Source: an uncultured Thermoanaerobaculia bacterium
GTDB lineage: Bacteria; Acidobacteriota; Thermoanaerobaculia; Multivoradales; Multivoraceae
Direction: 5' to 3'
DNA length: 64,000 bases
Assembly: GCA_951813015.1 (NCBI GenBank)
Contig: CATOTG010000001.1
Location: 310,001-374,000, forward strand
The notes under the pieces were generated by a model. The model was not told the DNA's origin and did not search any database. It saw only the letters and a program-made list of their open reading frames with translations. Shown here piece by piece: positions 33,373-41,696 of this stretch. The first letter of the stretch is position 1. The number at the start of each line of letters is the position of its first letter. The position numbers were made by a program, and so were the translations under genes.

Positions 33373-34308
33373 TTACTCCATGTCGCCCGGTTCGGCCACC
33401 GAGCGGACTTTCATCCGCTTGTCGATCCGGCGGGCGAGACCCGAGAGCACCTTGCCGGGGCCGAACTCCGTCAGTCGACCAACACCCGCGGCCGCCATGA
33501 CCGTGACCGATTCCGCCCAGCGCACCGGGCTGTCGATCTGACGGACCAGCGCGTTCCTGACAGCGGAAACGGTCGTCAAAGGCGCCGCGTCCACGTTGCA
33601 GACCACCGGCGCCTGCGGGGCCACCATGGGCGCCGCCTGAATCAGCGGCGCCATCGTCTGCCGGGCTGGCGCCATCAGGGCACAGTGGAAGGGCGCCGAG
33701 ACGGGCAGCGAAATGGCGCGGCGGGCGCCCCGCTCACCAGCCAGCACGGCGGCTCGCTCCACCGCGGCCTTGGCGCCGGCGATCACGATCTGGCCCGGCG
33801 CATTCAGGTTGGCGAGCTGGCAGACACCGCCCGTTTCGCCGGCCGCTTCGGCGGCGACCTCCTCCGTGTCCTCCACGCTCAGGCCAAGCACCGCGGCCAT
33901 CGCGCCCTCGCCCACCGGCGCCGCCTTCTGCATCGCCTCGCCCCGCGCCCGGACCAGACGCAGAGCTTCGCCGAGTTCAAGCGCACCGGCCGCGACCAGC
34001 GCCGAGTACTCGCCCAGGCTGTGGCCGGCGACGAAGTCCGCCGGCGCCGTCTCGAGGCCCCGGGCCCGGTAGCAACGAAGCGCCGCCACCGACGCGGCGA
34101 CGATCGCGGGCTGCGTGTTGGCCGTCAGCTGGAGTTCGTCCTCGGGCCCCTCGAAGCAGAGGGTCGACAGCCCGAAGCCGAGGGTGTCGTCCGCCTCCTC
34201 GAAGACCGCCCGGGCCTCCGGGAAGGCGCGAGCCAACGCCCGGCCCATGCCGACCCGCTGCGAGCCCTGGCCCGGAAAGACGTACGCCACCCCCGTCATC
34301 TGCACCAT
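33373..34308 (-). CDS. fabD: Malonyl-CoA:ACP transacylase
   Basis: 311 residues. It has YVFPGQGSQRVGMG at the start, the nucleophile Ser in VAGHSLGEYSALVAAG, Arg in VRARGEAMQKA and the catalytic His in LPVSAPFHCALM. It loads malonyl groups on ACP. Two in-frame ATGs (34308 and 34299) are possible. The first is used here; the longer frame upstream belongs to the fabH shadow. It starts 17 bp after fabH. Confidence 0.96.
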   Translation of the reverse strand: MVQMTGVAYVFPGQGSQRVGMGRALARAFPEARAVFEEADDTLGFGLSTLCFEGPEDELQLTANTQPAIVAASVAALRCYRARGLETAPADFVAGHSLGEYSALVAAGALELGEALRLVRARGEAMQKAAPVGEGAMAAVLGLSVEDTEEVAAEAAGETGGVCQLANLNAPGQIVIAGAKAAVERAAVLAGERGARRAISLPVSAPFHCALMAPARQTMAPLIQAAPMVAPQAPVVCNVDAAPLTTVSAVRNALVRQIDSPVRWAESVTVMAAAGVGRLTEFGPGKVLSGLARRIDKRMKVRSVAEPGDME

Positions 34309-34325
34309 CCCTGCCGTTTCTTTCT

Positions 34326-35384
34326 CTAGAAGCGAACCGCGGCGGCGCCCCAGGTCAGCCCGGCGCCGAAAGCCGCCATCAGGACCAGGTCCCCGGAGTC
34401 GATCCGGCCGTCGCGGTTCAGTTCGTCGAGCGCTATCGGGATGGACGCGGCCGATGTGTTGCCGTAGCGGTCGACGTTGACGTACACGCGGTCTGCCGGG
34501 ACCTCGATCCGGCGACCCACGGCGTCGATGATCCGGCGGTTCGCCTGGTGGGGAATGAGCCACTTGACGTCTTCCGGCGCCTGACCGGCGTCGGCCAGCA
34601 CTTCGCCGGAAACCTCGGCCAGCGTGCGGACCGCCACCTTGAAGGTCTCGTTGCCGAGCATTCGGATGAAGGGCAGCCTCGCTTCCAGGGTCTCCGGACG
34701 GTTCGGGGGATTCCGGCTGCCCCCGCCCGGCATCTCGAGCAGGTGGGCCAGCGAACCGTCGCTGTGGATCGCCACCGAGAGGACGCCCGGCAGCCCGTTC
34801 GCCGAGTTCGGCGCCGGAGGGTCTTCACCGCGCAGTACGACCGCGCCGGCGCCGTCGCCGAAGAGCACGCAGGTCGAGCGGTCCTCGTAGTCCGTGTACT
34901 TCGTCAGCGACTCGGCGCCGATCACCAGAGCCGTCGAAGCGGCGCCGCTGGCGACGTACTGGTGCCCCACGGAAAGGCCGTAGATGAAACCGGTACAGCC
35001 CGCGTTCAGATCGAAGGACGTCGCGTCCTTCGCACCGAGTTCTTCCTGCACGAGGCAGGCAGTGGACGGGAAGGGCATGTCCGGCGTCACCGTCGAGATC
35101 AGGACGAGATCCACATCGCCCGGCGCCACACCCGCCATCTCCATCGCCTCGCGAGCGGCCCGCACGGCGAAGACCGACGTGTACTCGTCGTCGGTGGCGA
35201 CCCGTCGTTCGTGAATGCCGGTGCGCGCGACGATCCACTCGTTCGAGGTGTCCACGATCCGTTCGAAGTCGGCGTTCGTGAGCACCGTGTCCGGCACCGC
35301 CTTGCCGGTGCCGGCGATCCGTACCCGCCGCGCGTGGTTGGTGGAAGCCCCGCGCAGGCCGTTCCTCGTCGGCCCGCTTGTCAT
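34326..35384 (-). CDS. fabH: 3-oxoacyl-ACP synthase III
   Basis: 352 residues, the initiating condensing enzyme. The catalytic triad is in LNAGCTGFIYGL (Cys), WLIPHQANRRII (His) and YGNTSAASIPIAL (Asn). The N-terminal 18 residues before RVRIAGTGKAVPD exceed the usual start by a little. ATG 35384 overlaps the plsX stop (ATGA), so translation is coupled. It condenses acetyl- or branched acyl-CoA with malonyl-ACP. Confidence 0.96.
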   Translation of the reverse strand: MTSGPTRNGLRGASTNHARRVRIAGTGKAVPDTVLTNADFERIVDTSNEWIVARTGIHERRVATDDEYTSVFAVRAAREAMEMAGVAPGDVDLVLISTVTPDMPFPSTACLVQEELGAKDATSFDLNAGCTGFIYGLSVGHQYVASGAASTALVIGAESLTKYTDYEDRSTCVLFGDGAGAVVLRGEDPPAPNSANGLPGVLSVAIHSDGSLAHLLEMPGGGSRNPPNRPETLEARLPFIRMLGNETFKVAVRTLAEVSGEVLADAGQAPEDVKWLIPHQANRRIIDAVGRRIEVPADRVYVNVDRYGNTSAASIPIALDELNRDGRIDSGDLVLMAAFGAGLTWGAAAVRF

Positions 35385-36406
35385 CCCGCTGCCACCTTGG
35401 GTACCGCTTCGACGGCGACCTCCGAGAGCTTGGCGCTGACCTTCACCTGAGTATCCGCTTCGCAGAACTCCACCGCGCGCTGTACCGCGCTGGAGATCGC
35501 GTGAGCGGACGAGCGCCCGTGAGCGACGAAGCAGCCGCCGCGCAGACCGAGCAGCGGCGCCCCGCCATACTCGCTGTAGTCGATCCGGCGCCTGAAGCGG
35601 TCGAAGGCGGGCCGTGCCAGCAGATAGCCAAGCCGCGACCGGAGGGTGCGGCCCAACTCCTCGCGCAACTGGCCGCCCACGAATTCCGCGAGCGCTTCGG
35701 CGCTCTTCAGGATCGCGTTGCCGACGAAGCCGTCGCAGACCACGACATCGGCCGCGCCGCTGAACACGTCCCGGCCCTCGACGTTGCCGATGAAGTTGAG
35801 CCCGGTCGCGTCGAGCGACTTGAACACCTCGCGCACAAGCTCGGTGCCCTTCCCGGCTTCCTCGCCGATCGACAGCAGGCCGATGCGCGGCGAGTGCATC
35901 CGCAGCAGTTGCTGCGCAAGGTAGTGGCCCATCACCGCGAACTGGCGGAGCTGGTGAGGTTTCGAGTCGACGTTGGCGCCCGCGTCGAGCAGGATGGTTC
36001 GACCGCCGCGCCGCGGCATGGTCACCGCGAGGGCCGGTCGATCGACCCCGGGCGCCACGCCAATCACCATCTTGCCGGCGACCAGGGCGGCGCCGGTATT
36101 GCCGGCGGTCACCATGGCCCGGGCCCGGCCATCCCTGACCAGGCGGGCGCAGACGCGCACCGACGAGTCGCGCTTGCGACGCACCGCTAGCGCGGACTCA
36201 TCCATGCCGACGACCTGGTCCGCATCCACGACCTCGACTCGGCCGCGGGCGCCGGGACCGGGCTCGAAGTTCTCGATTTCCTGCTCCAGGACCGACCGGC
36301 GCCCAACGAGAAGGAGCCGCAGCGCCCGCTGCCGGGCCGCCAGCAGCGCACCCTCTACCACCGTTCGAGGAGCATGGTCACCGCCCATCGCATCAACAGC
36401 GATCAC
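35381..36406 (-). CDS. plsX: Phosphate acyltransferase
   Basis: 341 residues, making acyl-phosphate from acyl-ACP for phospholipid synthesis. It has IAVDAMGGDHAP at the start, VTAGNTGAALVAGKMVIG, LLDAGANVDSKP and VVCDGFVGNAILKS. The GTG at 36406 directly precedes IAVDAMGG; a TTG at 36439 is a weaker option. It lies 86 bp downstream of rpmF, in the order rpmF-plsX-fabH-fabD-fabG-acpP-fabF found widely in bacteria. Confidence 0.95.
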   Translation of the reverse strand: MIAVDAMGGDHAPRTVVEGALLAARQRALRLLLVGRRSVLEQEIENFEPGPGARGRVEVVDADQVVGMDESALAVRRKRDSSVRVCARLVRDGRARAMVTAGNTGAALVAGKMVIGVAPGVDRPALAVTMPRRGGRTILLDAGANVDSKPHQLRQFAVMGHYLAQQLLRMHSPRIGLLSIGEEAGKGTELVREVFKSLDATGLNFIGNVEGRDVFSGAADVVVCDGFVGNAILKSAEALAEFVGGQLREELGRTLRSRLGYLLARPAFDRFRRRIDYSEYGGAPLLGLRGGCFVAHGRSSAHAISSAVQRAVEFCEADTQVKVSAKLSEVAVEAVPKVAAG

Positions 36407-36492
36407 GCTTGGGGTTCGCGCTGAACCTCGATCCGTCAATTCAGGGTCTGCTCCGAGTCGGAAACCATCAGTGTAGCGCCTGAGCAACGCTG

Positions 36493-36678
36493 CTACAGCA
36501 CGTCCTCCATCTCGACCACGTCGCGGCCACGGTAGTGACCGCAGTGGCTGCAGGCGCGGTGCGGCAGCTTGGTTTCGCCGCAATTCAGGCACAGTGAGCC
36601 GGCCGGCCGCTTCAAGTGGTCGTGCGACCGGCGCCGGTCGCGCCGCGCCTTCGAGTGCCGTCGTTTGGGGTTTGGCAT
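36493..36678 (-). CDS. rpmF: 50S ribosomal protein L32
   Basis: 61 residues, strongly basic N terminus (MPNPKRRHSKARRDRRRSHD) and a four-Cys zinc ribbon CLNCGETKLPHRACSHCGHY, so it is the zinc-binding form of L32. AAGGA lies 10 nt ahead of the ATG. Preceded by the yceD-like gene as usual, with a tandem repeat array between the two. Confidence 0.97.
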   Translation of the reverse strand: MPNPKRRHSKARRDRRRSHDHLKRPAGSLCLNCGETKLPHRACSHCGHYRGRDVVEMEDVL

Positions 36679-36710
36679 TCCAGGAGTTCCTTTCCGAGTA
36701 GTCCAGGTTG

Positions 36711-36855
36711 GTTGCTGAGTGGTTCAGGCGGGTTGCCGGGTGGGGTCCGGGGGTTGCCGGGTGGTTCAGGGGGTTGCCGGGTGGTTCAGGTTCGGTTGCC
36801 GGGTGGTTCAGGGGCTTGCCGGGTGGTTCAGGGGGCTTGCCGGGTGGTCCGGGGC
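36711..36855 (-). repeat. Tandem array of seven 20-22-bp units at the yceD end
   Basis: On the plus strand the unit is GTTGCCGGGTGGTTCAGG plus 2-4 extra bases, repeated about seven times with small changes in length and sequence. On the minus strand most units carry CCCTGAACCACCCGGCAA, which includes the stop codon of the yceD-like gene. The first unit encodes that protein's last residues (RTTRQAP). The array spaces yceD from rpmF and leaves the rpmF ribosome site outside. Confidence 0.9.
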
Positions 36856-37415
36856 TGGCTGTCCTGGTTCAGGTCGCCGCCAAGTCGTTCGCGGATCGCC
36901 TCCAGCCCGGACCAGCGCGGGTCGAACGGCTCGCTGCCGCAGGTGCAGGCCTCCCGTTTCCGGTCGACTCCGCACTGCGGGCACAGTCCGCGGCACCCGG
37001 CATCGCAGATCGGCTTCATCGGCACGTTCAGCTCCACCTGCTCCCGGACCAGAACGGCCAGATCGATCTCTCCCTCGGCCGCGACGAGCGTCGAGAGATC
37101 CTCCGCCTCGAGTTCATGCGCGCCGGCCCCATCCTCTGCCGGGGACGACTCTTCGGCACGACCGGTCACGACGAAAGCGAGCGGCACTTCGATTTCCTCC
37201 TCGTAGGCAGTCAGGCAGCGGCCGCAGCACAGCCTCTGCCGATAGCGAAGTCTCGCCTCCAGCAGAAAGTCGGGCCCGACGAACGTGAGACTGCCCTTGC
37301 AGTCCACGCAGCCGAGCACGACGGCGCCTTCGCGTCCCGAGTCGGCAGCCGACACGGCAACGTCGTCACGCCAGTTCAGGGGGCCGTTGCGGGCCTGATC
37401 GAGCTGCAGTTGCAT
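36828..37415 (-). CDS. yceD: DUF177/YceD-family protein
   Basis: 195 residues from the ATG at 37415. The family pattern is visible: a first CxxC in RLCCGRCLTAYEEEIEVPL, an acidic middle, and a cysteine cluster in ICDAGCRGLCPQCGVDRKRE followed by CTCG. YceD proteins are linked to rRNA and ribosome metabolism and are nearly always encoded before rpmF, as here. A GTG three codons earlier is an alternative start, and the open frame reaches further upstream without signals. The tail runs into the tandem array. Confidence 0.85.
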   Translation of the reverse strand: MQLQLDQARNGPLNWRDDVAVSAADSGREGAVVLGCVDCKGSLTFVGPDFLLEARLRYRQRLCCGRCLTAYEEEIEVPLAFVVTGRAEESSPAEDGAGAHELEAEDLSTLVAAEGEIDLAVLVREQVELNVPMKPICDAGCRGLCPQCGVDRKREACTCGSEPFDPRWSGLEAIRERLGGDLNQDSQPRTTRQAP

Positions 37416-37578
37416 CTCATTCACCACAAGGTCGCGAACTCGGGCCGCCGCGCAATCCGGCTCAGGTGCAACCGCACAAGCACGGGAGGCTACGAATCGT
37501 TGCGGCAACTGTCAATGCAGGCGCCGGCAACGGTCGACGCAGGACTCGCGGGGCAACGCGCCCGGTTAGGCTTGCGCC

Positions 37579-38748
37579 GTGGCCCGAATCGGCATCGATG
37601 CCCGAAAGGTGCGCGACTTCGGGATCGGCGTCTACGTCTCCAACCTGATCCACGGTCTCGCCCGGCTCGAGGCCGAACAGGAGGCGGGCGCCAACGAGTA
37701 CGTCCTCTTCGTCCGGCCCGAGGATCGCGACTTCGCCGTCGACCTGCCGGCGAACTTCCGTTGCGTCGTGGAACGGTCGCCGGTCTACTCGCTGCGCGAG
37801 ATCGGGACGATGACCTGGCGCATCTCGCGGTCGCGCCTGGACCTCTACCACGCGACGCACTACGTCCTGCCGGCGGTCGTGCCGTGTCCAACCGTGGTCA
37901 CGATCCACGACATCATCCACCTGCTCTACCCGGGCTTCCTCCCGAGCCGCGCGGCGTCCCTCTACGCCCAGCGCATGTTCCGCCACAGCGTCGGTCGAGC
38001 CGACCGGATCATCGCCGTGTCCCGGAACACGAGCAGCGACGTTCTCGACTACTTCGATGTTCCGGCGGAGAAGATCCGGGTCGTGTACAACGGCGTCGAG
38101 GACCGCTTCCGGGACCTGCTCAGCGCGAAAGACCTTGCCGCTCGCCTGGAAAAGGTGGGCGTCCGGCAGCCGTACCTGCTGTTCGTCGGCAACCCGAAAC
38201 CCCACAAGAACCTGGACCGGGTGATCAAGGCGTACGCCAGAGCCCGCTCACGGGCCGGATTCGATGCGCCGCTCGTCTGCGTCGGCGCGCGGCCCGGCAG
38301 CGACTTCAAGCTCGAACGACGCGCCCGTCAGCTCGGAGTCGGCGACGATGTCCAACTCGTCGGCCATGTGCCGGCAGGCGCCCTTCCCGCCCTCTATCAG
38401 GGCGCGAGCCTGTTCCTCTACCCGACGCTGTACGAGGGTTTCGGGCTGCCCGTGGTCGAGGCGATGGCCTCACGAACACCGGTCATCACCTCGAACACGT
38501 CGTCGCTGAACGAGATCGCGAGCGGCTACGCCGAACTCGTCAATCCGCTTGAAGTGGAGGAGATCGCCACGGCGATCGAGCTCTGCATGAAGGACCGGGA
38601 CCACGCCCGGCAACTCGCCGACCGGGCCGCCTCCCGCGCCGCCGGATTCCAGTGGCAGACCACCGCCGAAAGCACCCTTGCGATCTACCGCGACGCTCTC
38701 GGGGAGACCGGATACGTTGAACGCCGTCACCCGCCGGAACACCCTTGA
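37579..38748 (+). CDS. Glycosyltransferase family 4 protein
   Basis: 389 residues, GT-B fold. N-terminal part IGIDARKVRDFGIGVYVSNL, hinge region LLFVGNPKPHKNLDRVIKAY, and the donor-site EX7E motif in LYEGFGLPVVEAMA. GTG 37579 precedes VARIGIDAR directly. It is divergent from the yceD-fab cluster with 163 bp between, and 60 bp before the sugar-phosphate transferase, so the two are probably one surface-polysaccharide unit. Sugar donor and acceptor cannot be told. Confidence 0.9.
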   Translation: MARIGIDARKVRDFGIGVYVSNLIHGLARLEAEQEAGANEYVLFVRPEDRDFAVDLPANFRCVVERSPVYSLREIGTMTWRISRSRLDLYHATHYVLPAVVPCPTVVTIHDIIHLLYPGFLPSRAASLYAQRMFRHSVGRADRIIAVSRNTSSDVLDYFDVPAEKIRVVYNGVEDRFRDLLSAKDLAARLEKVGVRQPYLLFVGNPKPHKNLDRVIKAYARARSRAGFDAPLVCVGARPGSDFKLERRARQLGVGDDVQLVGHVPAGALPALYQGASLFLYPTLYEGFGLPVVEAMASRTPVITSNTSSLNEIASGYAELVNPLEVEEIATAIELCMKDRDHARQLADRAASRAAGFQWQTTAESTLAIYRDALGETGYVERRHPPEHP

Positions 38749-38808
38749 CGGATTGCTAACATCCGGCGCTCCGCCGAGTCGGCCGCCCCATCTCACGATT
38801 CCAGAACC

Positions 38809-40236
38809 GTGCTCCAGAAGCGACTCCGCGTTACCGCCACGCTGAACATCGCCGGCGATGTCGTCGCCACGGTCGGCGCCTTCTTCCTGGCCTGGTACCT
38901 GCGCTTCGTGCAGCCGGTTGTCGAGATGACGAAGTCGGTGCCGGACTTCGAGCCGTACCTCAGGATGCTGCCGTTCATCCTGCTGATCTGGCCCACCGTC
39001 TACTACTTCCACGGCCTTTACCGCATCCGCCGCGGCCACAGCCGCGTGGACGAGTTGATCAGCATCCTCGTTGCAACCGGGCTGGCGCTCGTCATTCTGA
39101 CCGCGGTCCTGACCTTCGACCGGGTAACCCAGGCCGGCAGCGACGATCCCTTCTCCTACAGCCGCGCCTTCTTCGCCCTGTTCGCCGCCAGCGACGTCTT
39201 CCTGGTCGCCATGCTGCGCTTCGCCACGCGCGCGTTCCTGCGCGTCGTCCGGCGGCGCGGGCACAACGTGCGCAGCATCCTGATCGTCGGCGCCGGCGAC
39301 AGCGGCGCAGAGATCGCATCCAAACTCCTCCGCCACCGGGAACTCGGCTACGAGGTCCTGGGCTTCCTGGACGACGACCCGGACAAGCTCAAGAGCGAGC
39401 CGGTCAGCGGCGCCCGGGTGATCGGCGGCCTCGACGACCTGGAGGCCGTCATCGAAGAACATCAGGTCGATCAGGTCATGATCGCGCTGCCGTTCGAGGC
39501 GCACCGGAAGATCCTCAACCTGCTCGACCGCATCGGCAACGAGTTGATCGAGATCCGCCTGGTGCCGAACGTCCTGCAGTACGCGACGCTCCGCGCCGCG
39601 ATGGAGGACGTCGACGGCACCCCGGTGATCAACCTCTCCCACGTGCCGATGGAGGGCTGGTCGAGCCTGGCGAAGCGGACGATGGACATCGGCATCTCGG
39701 TCGCGGCCATGGCCGTGCTGTCGCCCCTGCTCCCCATCGTGATGGTGCTGATCAAGCTGGAGGACCGCGGACCGCTGTTCTACCGGCAGGAACGGATGGG
39801 ACTTGACGGCCGCTCCTTCATGATCCTCAAGTTGCGCTCGATGCGGATGGGCGCCGAGTCCGCCACAGGGCCCGTCTGGGCGGTCGAGGACGATCCCCGC
39901 CGCACCCGGATCGGCGCCTTCCTGCGGCGCTGGTCGATCGACGAGTTGCCCCAGCTCTGGAACATCTTTCGCGGCGACATGTCGATCGTCGGCCCCCGGC
40001 CCGAGCGTCCCGCGTTCGTCCGCAAGTTCCGCAACGAGATTCCGAACTACATGCTGCGCCACCGAGTGAAGTCGGGACTGACGGGCTGGGCCCAGGTCCA
40101 CGGCTGGCGGGGCAATACCTCGATCCGCAAGCGGATCCAGTACGACCTCTACTACATCGAGAACTGGAGCCTCCGCCTCGACTTCCAGATCCTCTGGCTG
40201 ACCCTGCGCCGGGGCCTGACCAGGAACGCGTACTAG
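38809..40236 (+). CDS. Polyprenyl-phosphate sugar-1-phosphate transferase
   Basis: 475 residues of the WbaP/WcaJ/EpsE kind. Four N-terminal membrane helices (to about residue 130), a CoA-binding-like Rossmann region (SILIVGAGDSGAEIASKLL), a re-entrant hydrophobic helix near residue 290, and the catalytic C-terminal domain with FMILKLRSMR, RRWSIDELPQLWNI and GDMSIVGPRPERP. It starts assembly of a surface polysaccharide by putting a sugar phosphate on undecaprenyl phosphate. GTG 38809. It is convergent with a lipoprotein gene 18 bp away. Confidence 0.92.
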   Translation: MLQKRLRVTATLNIAGDVVATVGAFFLAWYLRFVQPVVEMTKSVPDFEPYLRMLPFILLIWPTVYYFHGLYRIRRGHSRVDELISILVATGLALVILTAVLTFDRVTQAGSDDPFSYSRAFFALFAASDVFLVAMLRFATRAFLRVVRRRGHNVRSILIVGAGDSGAEIASKLLRHRELGYEVLGFLDDDPDKLKSEPVSGARVIGGLDDLEAVIEEHQVDQVMIALPFEAHRKILNLLDRIGNELIEIRLVPNVLQYATLRAAMEDVDGTPVINLSHVPMEGWSSLAKRTMDIGISVAAMAVLSPLLPIVMVLIKLEDRGPLFYRQERMGLDGRSFMILKLRSMRMGAESATGPVWAVEDDPRRTRIGAFLRRWSIDELPQLWNIFRGDMSIVGPRPERPAFVRKFRNEIPNYMLRHRVKSGLTGWAQVHGWRGNTSIRKRIQYDLYYIENWSLRLDFQILWLTLRRGLTRNAY

Positions 40237-40254
40237 AAGACCGGGGGCGCCGGC

Positions 40255-40797
40255 CTACTCCTCCGCGTCGAACTCCCGGTAGTCGCCACGCTCTTCCATC
40301 GGGATCGGGTGGCGGACCTCGACGTGGAAGCCATCTCCCTCGGTGTAGGCGACATCGCCCAGTTCGTGGACGACCTGCGACTGGGACCCCTTGATGAGAC
40401 CCGCGGTCTCGATCCAGAGCAATCGCCGTTCCTTCTCCATGCCATCCGGATCGGCGATCGTCAGGTCGACGGTGATGCCCTCGAGCGTGCCGGATCCCTC
40501 GTTGTGAACCAGGATGTCGAGCATGACGTTGACCAGGGCGGGCTCAGCCGGCATGTCGCCTTCGCCTTCCCCCTCGACGTCGGCCTCCGCGTCGGCGCTG
40601 GGCTCGTCCGCTGCCATCGCCTCGTCGGCGGCCGGCCCCTGCACCGCGAACGACTGGATCTGAGCGATGTAGCCGGCGCGAGTCTCGGCCACACCGCCAC
40701 CGCCACCGCAGGCCAACGCGAGCAGCGCGGCGGCCACGATGAGTCCCAACGCCACGTCCTGCCGACCCCACGCTGTCCGATTCAGAGTCCCCTTCAT
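40255..40797 (-). CDS. Putative lipoprotein of unknown function
   Basis: 180 residues with a lipoprotein signal peptide: basic start, hydrophobic core VALGLIVAAALLALAC and a lipobox Cys at about residue 30 followed by five Gly. A short Asp/Glu/Ala-rich linker (EADVEGEGEG) leads to a beta-rich domain of about 90 residues with VNVMLDILVHNEGSGTLEG, which resembles an immunoglobulin-like domain. Not recognised further. It is next to the murB remnant on the same strand. Confidence 0.75.
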   Translation of the reverse strand: MKGTLNRTAWGRQDVALGLIVAAALLALACGGGGGVAETRAGYIAQIQSFAVQGPAADEAMAADEPSADAEADVEGEGEGDMPAEPALVNVMLDILVHNEGSGTLEGITVDLTIADPDGMEKERRLLWIETAGLIKGSQSQVVHELGDVAYTEGDGFHVEVRHPIPMEERGDYREFDAEE

Positions 40798-40878
40798 CGT
40801 GTCTCCCTTTCCCTTCCGTCAGCCCTCGTCTCCGGTCCGCCCCTGAGGATAGCCTGTCGGGCCGCGCTCCGGCTGCCG

Positions 40879-41235
40879 TCACCCTGCGCGGACGCGGCCC
40901 CGGAACTCCTCGGCCAGGCCGCCCGCCAGCACGATCTCCGGCCGCAGCTCGACACCGAACCGGTCACGCACCGCCCGGTGGGCGGCCACCATCAGGTCGA
41001 GCACGTCGGCGGCGCGCGCCTGCTCCAGGTTGACGATCACGTTCGCGTGACGCCGGCTGATCTCCGCGCCGCCGCGGCGCAGCCCCTTCAGCCCGCAGGC
41101 CTCGATCAGGTCGAGGCGCACCGCCTCGACCGGCCGTCCCGGCCGCCCCAACTCGAACCTGGGTGAGCACGTCCCGCCTCTCTGACCCGCAGCAGCCGGC
41201 CTTCATCACGACGCCGCCGCCCACTAGCGCCTCCA
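40879..41235 (-). pseudogene. murB: Truncated, internally deleted duplicate of murB
   Basis: Close copy of the 3' part of the murB at 45349-46359, starting from identical sequence past the stop. Relative to the intact gene it lacks 207 bp (the equivalent of 45580-45786), a deletion bounded by the near-repeats CTCGATCAG and CTCGAGCAG. Further upstream it has a one-base insertion in the CCCCAACTCG run and other small changes. The active-site region (NAGSVFRNP) lies in the deleted part and the N-terminal FAD domain is absent, so it cannot be functional. The last 70 codons are intact and almost identical to murB. Confidence 0.92.
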
Positions 41236-41243
41236 GACGTCGT

Positions 41244-41696
41244 CTACTCTGCCACCACAACGCCCGAGTACATCCGACCTAGCGGCCCGTCGGGCGAGCC
41301 AAACGACCAGGCGCCGACCAAGACATCGCGGTGCCCCGCTCCTGCGCGGTACGGGTACATCCTGAAGCGAAACAGGGACTCGCAAATCTCAAACACCACC
41401 ACGTCCTCGCTTTGCGCTGCGTAAGTCACGTCTTCGCCGACGCTTCCGCACAAGGCCTCATTGTCGTCGAGTTCGAGCGTGGCACGAACTCGCCCCGGCG
41501 CCTCCTCTTCTTCGAAGAACTCCAACTGACCTTGAGCGACCATGCTGAACTCTGCATCCAGAATCGTCAGCTTGTACTCCTGGCCGGCCAAATCCAGGGA
41601 CAAAGGTCGTTCTTCCGACCCCCGCGGGGCTGTCTGCCAGAGCACGACCGCCGGCAGCAGCATTGAGGCCCAAATCCAAGCCTGTTTCAAGAACAC
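41244..41696 (-). CDS. Small exported protein of unknown function
   Basis: 150 residues with an N-terminal hydrophobic segment (AWIWASMLLPAVVLW), then a beta-rich, acidic domain (LEFFEEEEAPGRVRATLEL) with two Cys (ALCGS and FEICES) that could form a disulphide. It overlaps the stop of the large upstream gene by 10 bp, so the two are probably translated together. GC is lower than the surroundings. No family recognised. Confidence 0.7.
   Translation of the reverse strand: MFLKQAWIWASMLLPAVVLWQTAPRGSEERPLSLDLAGQEYKLTILDAEFSMVAQGQLEFFEEEEAPGRVRATLELDDNEALCGSVGEDVTYAAQSEDVVVFEICESLFRFRMYPYRAGAGHRDVLVGAWSFGSPDGPLGRMYSGVVVAE

Noticed and set aside
40879..41151. Functional second murB-like gene
   Set aside because: The FAD domain and active-site segment are missing and the upstream part is frameshifted.
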